Of a DNA stretch of 64,000 nucleotides, positions 53,401-64,000 are shown one piece after another (the stretch's first letter is position 1; each line of letters opens with the position of its first letter). Location of the stretch: assembly GCA_032158295.1 (NCBI GenBank), contig CM063248.1:16788787-16852786 (forward strand), given 5' to 3'. The notes under the pieces are model-generated. The model was not told the DNA's origin, searched no databases, and saw nothing but the letters and a program-made list of their open reading frames with translations. Source of the stretch: Pycnopodia helianthoides. Taxonomy: Eukaryota > Echinodermata > Asteroidea > Forcipulatida > Asteriidae. The position numbers and the translations under genes were made by a program.

Positions 53401-55774
53401 TCTGCTGATCAGAAAGACTAAGGCTTGAGTTTGGTGCACTTGACCGCTCGGCCATGACACGCCATTTTAAACCAACATGTTTGGATTAAGACTGTTTGGA
53501 CTGTAACAATTTGCAATAACTTGCATATGGCGGTGGTCTTGTGGTTAAGATGTTATGCTCCATTTTCAAAGTCAAAGTATTTGGTTTTTGGAACCGTTTG
53601 ATTGTTTTAATCCTATATAAATGTAGAGATATACAATAAAACTAACCTGTAAAGATTTCATTTCGAAAGATGCAGTGTTTTTGAGATATCGCCGAAAATC
53701 TGGAGCGGTTATGTTTATGCAGGAAGAACAATTCGTAATTGGAATACACAATTTGAGAATTGTTTCTCAGATTGAAATTGGTTTAAATCCCTTCCTTCAA
53801 AACCACATTCCTTAGAAGGGATTTGTTTCTTAAAATGTTACACATTATCAACAGCTGCAGTGCTTCTTACCAATTAAGTTTTTATGGCCATTAATTCTAG
53901 GAGTAATTACCAAAGGTGTACCGTGCCTTTAAGATAATCTGTATAAAACATGATTGAGCACTTACCTGCCTGATAGCGCGATCGTAGTCTGGTGAATTCT
54001 TCGGCAGATAACCAGGGTTGGTGTTGTAGCATCGATACAACATCAACCACATGAAGGTATTTAACGTTAGAAATATCGAGTGCATCAGAGGCATTTCTGA
54101 GAACCCATAGATGGGCAAAAGCTGTGTGGAGACAAGGAAACAGTATGCTTTTGTTATTGGAAATAAACCAAGGTCCCAGTCTTGACTTCCAAAATGCCAG
54201 ACTCTGAAAATGCCTATCGTGACATGCTTACAGTTTTTCCGACGGTTGTAACTTTCTTTAACCCTCCTACTGTCAGTGACTCTTGGCAACATTTTCCAGT
54301 GAGTTGACCAACCATTTGAAACCATTCGACTGCCAAGGTTGTGTACGGTGGCACAACTGTGCACAGAACTAACTGTGTACTGTGTACTGTGTACATGCAT
54401 TCCCTCATAGTATCATATTTCAGGCTGGCATAGTTTAACTATCATTCAAAACCACTTGAATGGTATTGAATGGTCAGACAGCAAGAGGGTTAAATAGATT
54501 AAACTTTGGGAGCATCGCGGCAGTAAGCATGGCAAAATAAAGCATGACACGTTACGCGTGTTCCACCATAACTATTATTATTAAAATTGTTATTATAATC
54601 TACCCCACCTCCCAAACATTTTGTAGAGCAACAGTGCAAAAAGATTCAACAGTGAAGTGGAAATTTGAGCTCATACCAATATTATTTGAAGCTTTTCTAA
54701 TTGATCTTAAACTTACCTTGATGATATACATGGGATATGCAAAGAAGACAAAGCTTGAGACAAGGAAGACGAAAGGAAACCTTGTGTTTCCGGGAGGTCC
54801 AAATACAATTGTACTGTCAACAAAATGAAAACAACACGTCTAGGCATTAAATAAATTATAATATGAAATTTGTACAATTGATTTTATCATCTGTTACAAA
54901 GGGAAAGTACAATATTATCAGGGTGGGGGAGGGAGGGGGGGGGGGGTTATTGTCTGAAAATATAATGTAGACGCACAGAAAGGAGGCCGACCCTCTCATT
55001 AAAAAGGACAAGCATTCACTAAAACTACAGCAAAATCCACATGATGACGTCCAAAATATAACGATTAATCTCCTGCAACTATAATTTACTCTTCACAAGA
55101 AAGTAGCAGTACACAGTATAATAGCACAAGCACAGTCACTTATGTGAATGGCAAAAGGTCAACACGAGGCTGGCTACATACATACAAGTGTTTACAATTA
55201 CTCTGGATTCAACGAGCCCTAAAATGTACAATATTTCTCTGATATAACAAGATGATTTAAACACACAAAAAACACTTGCATAGAGCTCTGGGACATTATC
55301 CCTCCCAAGTAAACAGTATTCGGAGCATGGCCAGAACCATGCTCCCTACAAGTGAGAAATACCCACAGAAAATAAATAAGCTCTCTCTCGCTCAACCCTA
55401 AAAAGGACAAGAGAGTGAGTCCAAAGGTCTTGATTACAAAAGTTGGATCAGAAACTTGAACACTGAGGGGGCACTTGGGGGTTCCCCAAAATAACTTCTA
55501 GATGGTATTTTGAAATGATGGCCTTTCCACCTTTTGGTATTCAGGAGTTTTCGGGAGCAGTATCCTCAGCACTAGAAAACATGCACTTTTAGTTTACAGG
55601 GCTTCAAACAGGTGGAGGGAGTGTGTGGGTCCAAAAAAGAACAGTTAAACAAAAATACTATTCAATCAAATTTTCTGTTGTAACTAGAACATACAAAATA
55701 TTTTTGGATTTGTTTTGCTCGCCTATGTCAACATGTAAGTATAATTTGGCCTAGGCCTGACACGTAGCTCTACG

Positions 55775-55808
<34 letters not shown>

Positions 55809-58800
55809 TATAATAATAATAATAACTATATTTATAAAGCGCCTTTTGCCAAAGGATACAAGGCGCTGATATTTTTACCTGCCATGTATGTGGAGCTACG
55901 TTTTTGAAGTATGAGGCCTATGCATTTATAGCATCATGTAATGGTAAACACGGTGCTGTGGCGCAATATGCTGCCGATCAAACCAGGAACACCGGGGCGA
56001 ACCCCTTCTCTTTACGATAAGTGTACTGGGTTCTTTTAAATGCATCACACAACACACGGGACCTACGGCTTTACGTCCCATCCGAAGGACGCAGCAGTAA
56101 TGGTTAAGTGTCTTGCTAAGGACACAAGTGTCACGACCGGGACTCGAACCCACACTCTGCTGATCGGAAACACCAGAACTTGAGTCCGGTGTTCTTATCC
56201 GCTCGGCCACGACACGCCATAACAATGACGCGAAACAAAATCTGACGCGCATCCAACGTGAATGGATAAAGTTACCGTATCTGCATCTGCATCCATACTC
56301 GTACGCTTGCGAGACCTCTCTATTTTCCCACAAGACAACATGAAAGCCCAGTGCTTCATATGGGAACCTTAAGTCAATGTACCTTAAGTCAATGTGAGGT
56401 AAAATACTCCAGCTCTTGTTCAGCCTCTTGTTAAGGTAGGTGATGATGGGCGTATGGTTACGCCCGGTCGCCAAGGCTAAAGGCGACTTGTGATTATGAT
56501 CTTCCAGCTCCATCTCCACGCCGTCCTGTTCACACAGCATTTTAACCGTGTTCAGGTCACCGTTGATGCAAGACAAATGCAAGGGAGTCTGTAACAAATA
56601 ATAATAGTAATTTAGACTGAGGCCTGATACTTCACAGAGGCAACGGAGGCAATTGCCTTGGTGCCCTTAAAATGTTCCAATCAAAATTTACAATTCCCTT
56701 ACGGAGGTGGCCATTACCAAGGAGAAAAGGGCCTTAGTGCCCTTGCCCTTTCGAGAGAGAAGCATCATGCCTGTAGAATACATCAAAATGTAGGCTTCGT
56801 TTGATGTTGGAAACACAGTACAAAAAGCACACAGCTCCAACGATGATGACCAGCTGCAGCTGGTGCCCAAGCCGAGGTTTGGGAAAGGAACCCAGAGGGC
56901 AGCAGACTTACAAGGTAAATCCATTGTTCTTGGAAATGTGCGCATGCTCAGAACTACGTGCACAATGGAAATTTACCTGGTAAGTCAGCAGCCCTACTAG
57001 TTTCTGCATGATTCAATTAAGTCCACTGTTTGAAAAAAGGAATTACATGAAGATAACAGGTGTTGGTTGTCAGATGAAAAAAAGGATGTTTTATTTAAGC
57101 CTCTTTCTTTAATGGAACTTTCCCGTACTGGCTGCCGTCTGGCGTCCCAATGTCCCCCATTCCGTAAATGCGCAGTGAAGCTTTCTGTCCTCCCACATGA
57201 TCACCTCTAAGCCTGGTAGGACGTCAGTCTCCAACGTCACTACTGCTGACATTTCGGGAGTCAAAGGGCCGTTTTGACAAGCACCATGCCAATTTTCGCT
57301 TGCAATAAACAGTAACATCGTACAATGCTATAATAGTGCAACTGAGATTACAAGTATGCTCACCTGACCAAAGTTGTCTTTTTGTCTTGGGTTGAAACCA
57401 GAGTAAATCAACAGTCTTGTCAGCTCGCATTTCCCTGTGTTTGTTTTCGGCCCCCCAAAAAAGGAATAGTTTATTTTCTCATACCACAATAAGAATTACA
57501 GTATAAAGAATAATTTATTTACAGATGGGGGTCATGTTACCCCACAGGCAAATTTTCAAAGGGCTTTCATTCAAAAGATTAGAACAGAAGTACATGTTAA
57601 CAACATTTTTTCTTTGTTTCAGTTATTGCTTTACCCAGGGTATACCAAAACAGTTAAAACTGGCTTCCATAGGGGCCCTGCACACATCAAAATATATTTG
57701 ATATTTACTATAATTTAATATACATGTACATATAATGTACAATGTAAATTCAAACAACCAAAACATGCGAATATAAGACAATGGATGATCAAATAGCTAT
57801 GCAACAGATATCAAATCATAATAATCTTGCAAAATTAGGTTAATTGTACACAAAGAATATCATTATGCAATAATAGAATACAGTTGGATACAAAATGGCA
57901 TGAAATTTATACAAAAATGCAATTCGGCAAAAATTATTACAGAAAAATCAAAGGACAGACAAGAGTTTCCAATCAAGAACTAAGCAACACAAAAATATTG
58001 ATGTTTGATGTCATACGGTGAATGCATCTACACAGTACACGCAAGTACACATTTAGTTCTGTTCACAGTCGAGCCACCGCACAAGACCCGTGCAGTTGAA
58101 TGGTTTCAAGTGGTTGGTCGCTGGACTCTAAAATGTGTTAACCAAGTGTTTTTTTACTAATTGATATTTAATCTGTTTCAATAACTTAAACATCAAGGCC
58201 TACCTTTGAAAGCTGCCCAATGCAATGCATTATCTCCTTCTCTGTCGGTCAACTGTAGCCTGGCACCCTTACCCATGAGGTAGCCTGCAAGCATTGTCTT
58301 GCCATACTGACAGGCTATGATCAACGGCGAGCAGCCCTGTGTGTGTGAAAGTAAACATCATTTACATGTTGGGGTAGTTATGAAAAACTCTCGGGCAGCT
58401 CTATAACAGTGGAAATCCCTTTAAGATTTAAGGCATCATAACTTGACATCATCCCACCACCATCTTAGAGGTAAAACGAAGATGAACCAGTTGAAATGCA
58501 CAGCTGTGTACGCGCAGCACGCAGGATGGACCAGAGCTGTGTATTGCGAGAGTTGCGACAACTTGCGATTAGAAGCCATTTTTGGTACAAAACAAGGGTG
58601 CCAGACTAGACTGCACATTGGGTTGTGTTGCATTTGGACTGAAAATGGTGTCCAGCAACCACGTGACCAACAAAAACTGGTCCCTCGATGTCGCAACTCT
58701 CTCAGTACACAGCTCTGGGATGAACTATTGCCATCATTCTTGTACACAGTTGTTCATTTTGCATTTATTGCATGTACTGTACCTAAGTGTAAGGTTTTAC

Positions 58801-61800
58801 TTGTTCCTTGCATCTTTTCACTCTTTACATTTGACAGTGAATTCCGGAGTGTAATAAAATAACAACAAAAATAATTGTTTCTAAACCAAGTAAATTAACG
58901 CTTCTCCTGAATGCATTTTTTGATAGAAAAAGAGAAAGTAACCATTCTTTGTTTTTGTTGTCCAAATTACTGATGAATGCCAGGGACACATGACACTTCC
59001 AAGTTTGACCACTTGTAAACTATTGGCTCAGTGCCGTCTTTAATTTCTATCCCACATTTATTCTGGGCCCAATTTTATAGAGCTACTTAAGCAGAAAATA
59101 TTGCTAAACAAGTCACAACGTGACGTGGTAGTTTGGCAGGTAACTAACTTACTGGTAACCTTAGTCTGGTGAGCACAATTTTGTTGTGCTAAGCAGGGCT
59201 CGATTAAGACACTAGCCCGGCGTGCAATCACTAGTCAAGAGTGCTGTGGGCTAGTCAAACATACTTCTAGGTAGCCCGGACGGGCTAGTCAGAAATTAGC
59301 AACTTACCTGTATTAAACTATGATAAAGATGTGAATAAAGTAAAAGTGACTTGAAAATTGGTGTGCTTGTGTCATTATTATGTGTTGAATATTAAAGTTA
59401 AGGTGACTTGAAAATGTGTGTGCTTGTGTCATTATTTTGTGTTTTGGTTGGCTACACATAAGACCGTGCATTCCCGATCCCCGTCGTAGTTTGCATTTTG
59501 TTGTGTGGTGCCACATGCAAAGTACCAGTACATATCAGTGTGCGCAACATGACGTTGGTTACCACGCAAGATCGGCTGCTTGTTTTCGCTTGTGCCCAAT
59601 GTCCTTCGCAGCTATGCGCATTAAGGGCGCGGGAGCAAGCGAACTGCTTGTTGTGAGGCCGTGTCCGAATTGCCCAGTGCGGTTGCCGGACGTTGGTAAG
59701 GGCAGCTTATTGATACGTTGAGTACGCACCAATCTATTGGCTTGAAAAGGTTTTCTCTGTCTTTTTGATTTGCTATGAAACTTTTCACTGCGCGGGTTTT
59801 TGCAAACCCCAGCTCCACCTAAACTTGGGGAAAGCATTTCTAGCACCTAGCCCCATGGCACAGTTGTTTATCACACAAAAATAACACACACAAATTAAAT
59901 ACTCTAATGGCAGGCCTTGCGCTTAAGCTTTTTGTAAAGTAGCCCGCCGGGCCAGTAAACTGTGCATTTTACTTGCCCCCAGGAAGTTTTAGTAGCCCAG
60001 ATTTAAACAGGAATTGCCATAAATGTAATGTTCAGATGTGTTTTAATGTTAACTATCACAACCAGTTTAACAATTAACACATTTTATACATTAATTATTC
60101 ACATCTGAAAAGGAAGAAATTAGCATTTTAAACAAATAGGTTGCACAGTTTTCAGTAGCCCACAGGGCAAGTTGAGAAGTGGTGTTTACTAGCCCATAGC
60201 ATTTTTTACTAGACAATGTACGCCGGGCTAGTGTTAAGGGCGAGCCCTGAATGGGCTAGTGAAAATTTGTGCGGGCTAGTCAAACGTGCAGCCGACTAGC
60301 CCGGCGGGCTAGTCAAGAAAAAAAAATAGCACAAGGCCTGCTAAGCTACTTTTTGTGCTTAAGCAGCTCTATGAAATTGGGCCCAGTACTCCACACCGCT
60401 TTGGCTTTGACTACCTAGAAGTAATGTACCTTGTTATCCACTGAGTCGATGGGTACCCCTGCTTGTAGAAGAATGTCGACTACCGCTATGTGACCATTCA
60501 CACAAGCCCAATGGATGGGTCTGGGACCAAGCTCTGATTTACTCTGAAGATCTGCAACATCCAAAGTTAAACACATGAACTTAAGCATTTGCATTCCCAA
60601 ATATTGTTCATGCCTCTGTACGGAATTATTTTTGGAAACATTTAGGAACTTCCGGAGCAATAATTTTCCTTGAAAAGTATCGTTGTCACAATGAAACCCT
60701 AACTTGACAAAGGAAAGACAACAACGGTTCTTGTAACAGGCACCAGGATCTGTTGTTCTTATTTCTGATGAGCCTAACTCTGATGAGCCCAACTCTGATG
60801 GGCCTATTTCTGATGAGCCTAACTCTGATGAGCCCACCTCTGATGAGCCCAACTCTGATAGGCCCACCTCTAATAATCCCATTTCTGATGAGCTTAACTC
60901 CGATGAGCTAACTATGATGAGCCCATTTCTGATGAGCCCACCTCTGATGAGCCCACCTCTGATGAGCCCATTTCTGACGAGCCCAACTCTTATGGCATTG
61001 TATGGGCCCACCTCAAATGATCCCATTCTGATGAGCCCAACTCTGGTGAGCCCATTTCTGAAGAGCCTAACTATCTTGAGCCCAACCCTGATGAGCCCAC
61101 CTCTGATGAGCCCACCTCTACTGATCCCATTTCTGATGAGCCTAACTCTGATGAGCCCAACTCTGATTTGCACAACTCTCCACCAACAAGATAAGTTACA
61201 CTGTGCTTCTGATGTCATAATGTACATGCAAATTCAAACACCATATAGAGTTCTCGTCTTACCTAGTTGGACTTTGCATTGCACCATAAGGCGTATGATA
61301 TTGGTGTTGCCTCCCAGGGCTGCCCAGTGTACCGGAGAGTGCCCCTTATCATCACACTCCACAAGGATCCCTGGACCTTCAATCTCTACTAGCTCTTGCA
61401 CTCGGATTAAATAGCTGCAGGAAAGTAAGTCAAAACACAATAGATGTTGAACATTTTACAGGCTACAACACACACAGACTAGAGATTAGCCAATAGCCAC
61501 AACACCGACATGTTACATAGGTTTTCCCGATCATATTCAGCAAAGAGGCAGCCTATTTTACTTTCATGTATTTGTATTAAAGTGATTAATGGCCTACTCA
61601 GTCGCAACCATCATTAAATTTCACTATGACTGAGGCATGCAAATTTCGGCAAAAATCGTAGGTTTCTATGAAAAACTAATTTCCTCTCCTGATGCTATGT
61701 GGAGTCCAGCGTATCAGCATTAATTATAGTATTTATGAGGCTCCTCCAGGACCACTTTAGGCACATGCACACTGATTTCCAAATTCCAGAGACTTTTGAG

Positions 61801-62273
61801 TTTTGTGGCAAATTCAACTAGAGTCCACAAACGAAACGTTTCCCAAATGATGTATATTTTTATGTCAAACTAAGTCGACAAAGTGGAAAGTACAACAATT
61901 ATAACAAGAGATGCTTTTCATAGGTTAATGAACATGTTTTATTCTAATCAAAAAACGTGCTTAGTACCACAGTAATACTATTACCATAGAGCAATCCTGC
62001 CCAAACCGTAAAAGTTTAATTTATCACGAAATTGATAAAGTACTAAAACGACACTATTTTGTTAACAAAGCAAAGCATTTAACATACGAACACTCAGTGT
62101 CAGTACACTGAACATGTCATCACTGCCTCCATGGTTTAGGCTATAGCCAATAGCTCTACTTACTTAGCTTTCACAGCTTGGAAAATATTCATAGCTGGTA
62201 TTTTCGACTTCTCATCCTGGTCGTTTCCTTTCCCATCTTGGGTCGAATTACCGTCCCGACTGGAGTCCGCCAT
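50411..62273 (-). CDS. Ankyrin-repeat DHHC palmitoyltransferase, TIP1-like, 11 exons, 526 aa
   Basis: Protein S-acyltransferase of Golgi or endosomal membranes (family role). Exons: 62273-62164, 61414-61263, 60551-60430, 58336-58204, 57434-57364, 56588-56383, 54813-54717, 54121-53966, 52910-52738, 51163-50998, 50605-50411; 1581 bp, all phases compatible. Residues about 40-255 hold ankyrin repeats ([54 protein letters not shown]). Membrane segments lie near 275-295, 311-330, 410-433 and 440-461. The cysteine-rich domain [16 protein letters not shown] leads to [10 protein letters not shown] (D392-C401), with catalytic C395 present. The late motif [14 protein letters not shown] corresponds to TTxE, then [16 protein letters not shown]. 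The tail ends VYTV, a possible PDZ ligand. The layout NPGYL, KHCxTCxxCV and NPYNxG follows plant TIP1-type enzymes; ZDHHC17/13 are longer, with six membrane segments. Confidence 0.92.
51202..51595. mobile_element. TTAA-flanked MITE, family D
   Basis: TTAAAGGAACATTACAGAATTGG at the left and CCAATTCTGTAATGTTCCTTTAA at the right: 19-20 bp perfect terminal inverted repeats with TTAA at both ends. It lies 40 bp from palmitoyltransferase exon 10. Confidence 0.9.
51971..52365. mobile_element. TTAA-flanked MITE, family A
   Basis: TTAAAGGCAGTGGACACTTTTGG with AATTAC at the left and AATTACC...ATGTCCTGCCTTTAA at the right. 395 bp, both TTAA sites intact, the best-preserved family A copy. Confidence 0.88.
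53195..53463 (-). mobile_element. tRNA-derived SINE, first type, near full length
   Basis: Reading the minus strand: GTGTCATGGCCGAGCGGTCAAG head, GGTTCGAGTCC B box, CACTTTTGTCC body and a 3' part with AGAAGGGGTTTGCCCC. It matches the copy at 55945-56220 along its length. Confidence 0.8.
53562..53932. mobile_element. MITE, family A, left TTAA lost
   Basis: Interior and right end (AGTAATTACCAAAGG, GTGCCTTTAA) match 6628-7014. The right end is 34 bp from palmitoyltransferase exon 8. Confidence 0.75.
54258..54493. mobile_element. TTAA-flanked MITE, family B, inverted copy
   Basis: TTAACCCTCCTACTGTCAG at the left and CAGACAGCAAGAGGGTTAA at the right. The body matches 44419-44638 in reverse orientation. 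Confidence 0.85.
55776..55875 (-). repeat. (TAA)n microsatellite joined to a retroposon 3' end
   Basis: About 45 bp of TAA units followed, reading left to right, by TTTATAAAGCGCCTT, the reverse complement of the common AAGGCGCTTTATAAA SINE/LINE terminus. Confidence 0.75.
55945..56220 (-). mobile_element. tRNA-derived SINE, first type, near full length
   Basis: Minus-strand head GTCGTGGCCGAGCGGATAAG, B box GGTTCGAGTCCCGG, then CACTTGTGTCC and the 3' half up to GGTGTTCCTGG. The best-preserved copy in the window. It lies in the intron after the palmitoyltransferase exon 6. Confidence 0.85.
59194..60340. mobile_element. hAT-like non-autonomous element (outer), 5-bp target duplication
   Basis: Begins CAGGGCTCG and ends CAAGGCCTG, with CTAAG directly repeated at 59189-59193 and 60341-60345. 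It carries ACTAGCCCGG-type motifs near the ends. No transposase frame was seen. Confidence 0.7.
59911..60249. mobile_element. hAT-like non-autonomous element (inner, opposite orientation)
   Basis: Begins CAGGCCTTG and ends CGAGCCCTG, the mirror of the outer element. AATGG is directly repeated at 59906-59910 and 60250-60254. Confidence 0.7.
60755..61165. repeat. 15-bp minisatellite in palmitoyltransferase intron 2
   Basis: More than 25 units of TCTGATGAGCCCAAC with variants CACCTC and ATTTC. It ends about 100 bp from the exon 2 donor. Long open frames on both strands are only the repeat translated. Confidence 0.92.
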
Positions 62274-62510
62274 GTTTTAGTTTTGATCTAGAAGGTAGCG
62301 CGCCCTCATTTGACGAAAACTTGGCGCAGTGTACACACGCGCTAAAATTGTTGACATTGTTTGACGCGCATTATTTGCGTAGCGGAGATCCGTTCCGCGT
62401 CTGCAAGGGAATTTCGGGTCAAACAAATCGAATAAGATCTATAATTTATGACTTCTCTAACAGAAAAAAACTATAGGCCTAAAGAAAACCAAATGTAAAC
62501 TCGTTAATAG

Positions 62511-62670
62511 TATATAAATATTGACTGCTATGAGGGGCACAGTTAAAATTATAGGCCCAAAGTGATGTCAAAACCATGACTATGCCCGAAGCGAAGCTTT
62601 GACATAACCGAGGGCCTATAATTTTAACTGTGCCCCGAATATTAAGCAGTCAATATTTATTTTATATACC
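62511..62670. repeat. Foldback element upstream of palmitoyltransferase gene
   Basis: TATATAAATATTGACTGCT...GGGGCACAGTTAAAATTATAGG pairs with the inverse CCTATAATTTTAACTGTGCCCC...AGCAGTCAATATTTAT. Confidence 0.85.
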
Positions 62671-62675
62671 AAATA

Positions 62676-62948
62676 ATATATATTATTCTAATCTGATTGG
62701 GCACAGTTAATTTCCTGAACTGACCAGGCCTACAGCATATGCCTTGATTTTGATTTTGAGGCGTACAGAAACACAAGCGACCTATGAATACAGTGTGTTG
62801 CGACTGTTCCACTATTTTCAGGGCGGACACAGTCGATTGCCATGCCCCCGGCACAGTTAATTATGACGTCATCTTGATAGAAAAAGGGTGCCCAGCTATT
62901 TCAATGACTCCACTTTTAACCAATCAGATTAGAGGAATCTATATAAAT
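62676..62948. repeat. Inverted-repeat element
   Basis: TATATTATTCTAATCTGATTGG at the left pairs with CCAATCAGATTAGAGGAATC near 62921-62940. GGCACAGTTAATT occurs near both ends and is shared with 62511-62670. Confidence 0.65.
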
Positions 62949-64000
62949 TATAACGAACTATAACTACTGGGCGACCCTTCAAATCCTTACTTGTATTAAT
63001 ACCAGAAAGTAAAATCATTTGTTACGATTTCAATGTTCTTTGTATTGTTTGCCTTGCTTGACACGGTAGCACCATATTGTTGTTTCTCTACATTGAAACC
63101 AATGAAACCAAACCGAGGCTGCGAGGGAATCAGTCTGGGCCCTTAATCGTATCAATAGAAAATGATAGAAAGGGCTCGTGAAAGCTCGACAAAAAATTCT
63201 GGTTAATTGCAGTTCCATATTAATATTTCTGTTCCATTTATAATTGTATCCAAACCGAAGTTGGAAAAAGCAACTGCCTGAACTGACCCGATATTGGTTC
63301 AAGTGGTAATCACTTTTCATGTGCTTTTATAGGGGCCGTGACATAGGGACCGTAACCAAAATGTGTGGGCACATTCCAAAGGCTGCCGCGGAACTAGCAT
63401 TTCACTGGTCCTTCCCGAGCTATGGGAATACCGCATCGACTTGGTACATCAAGGTACGTCTATGCTAAATGCAGTGAGAATTACATAATACTAAAGTGGG
63501 TGGCTTTTGTTGTCATGGTTTTATGCACCACTCAACCTGTAGAATTCCAAGTCCGCACAGTGCTATTAGCCAAGCGAACCGGAGGTTAATCTATGATCTG
63601 GTATGCCTTGGTTCATTGTGAAAAATTTCATACGACAAACATTGTATAGAGGTCTCCCAACACAATGGCCCTCTTCCCAATTGTGATGTTAAATACCTCA
63701 GATTACTAAGAATTATCTCCATCCCTGCTATCGACCTCATATAGGCCCTAAACTGCCTACATTAGAATAGGCAATTTTACGTGCTAAAACATTTTGGGGC
63801 CGAACGCCGCCCCCTCCGCCCCACCGAAATTTTAATTTGTTAGTAAACGAAACAGGAAGAAATCCTTTTAAATGTTCGTAAATAAAAATTCAAAAATTGA
63901 ATTTGCATAAATTACACTTTTTTAAAAGAAGAAAACGTGTTTTTTTAAATTAAAATTTTCTTTAAGTTCATTTCTAGCGATCCCAAAAGATGAAAAAGAT

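Larger units (their letters stand above)
59063..60386. mobile_element. GGGCCCAATT inverted-repeat element split by a nested insertion
   Basis: CTGGGCCCAATTTTATAGAG at the left and CTATGAAATTGGGCCCAG at the right are its ends. The element is interrupted between 59194 and 60340 by another transposon. Confidence 0.75.
62274..64000. other. Upstream of palmitoyltransferase, no gene seen
   Basis: The first 140 bp are CpG-rich (TAGCGCGCCC, TTGGCGC, GACGCGC) and probably hold the promoter. Two inverted-repeat elements follow. 62950-64000 shows nothing recognisable. Confidence 0.55.

Noticed and set aside
60415..61227. 270-aa minus-strand open frame (SELGSSEVG / GLIRVGL repeats) as a novel repeat protein
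   Set aside because: It is the 15-bp minisatellite read through. Only its downstream end (60430-60551) is a real exon of the palmitoyltransferase, reached by splicing.

Overview
This window is eukaryotic: four spliced genes with GT-AG introns, densely packed with transposon-derived repeats. The gene families (NEK1, NDUFA2, a GPI-type folate receptor), the tRNA-derived SINEs and a non-LTR retrotransposon with a 2A-like peptide suggest a marine invertebrate deuterostome. An echinoderm is most likely, perhaps a sea star; this is inference and no species-specific gene was seen. I spliced all exons by hand from splice sites, reading frame and protein-family similarity recalled from memory.

Layout. 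(1) A NEK1-like Ser/Thr kinase gene fills 756-30172 on the minus strand (32 coding exons found, about 982 codons). Its 3' end lies beyond the left edge, and a non-coding first exon is predicted just above 31576. (2) NDUFA2, a complex I accessory subunit, runs the opposite way at 31774-33008 (+, 3 exons, 98 aa). The two 5' ends are about 100-200 bp apart and probably share a bidirectional promoter. (3) A complete folate-receptor-family gene is at 38688-42660 (-, 5 exons, 254 aa, signal peptide and GPI-type tail). (4) A complete ankyrin-repeat DHHC palmitoyltransferase gene is at 50411-62273 (-, 11 exons, 526 aa). It resembles the plant TIP1 type more than vertebrate ZDHHC17.

Repeats occupy most introns and intergenic DNA. 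An intact LINE ORF (24165-27230, 1021 codons) lies antisense in NEK1 intron 2 and carries an endonuclease, a reverse transcriptase and an N-terminal 2A ribosome-skipping motif. There are several families of short inverted-repeat elements flanked by TTAA (piggyBac-like), foldback/hairpin elements, nested CAGG...CCTG elements with 5-bp target duplications, a small element with 4-bp duplications, and many tRNA-derived SINEs. Three minisatellites have units of 15, 21 and about 31 bp.

The genes look like unrelated housekeeping or cell-surface neighbours, not one pathway. The points most worth checking are the 2A-bearing LINE, the TIP1-like acyltransferase with its DHHC-box change and duplicated splice donor, and an apparent frameshift in NEK1 exon 16.
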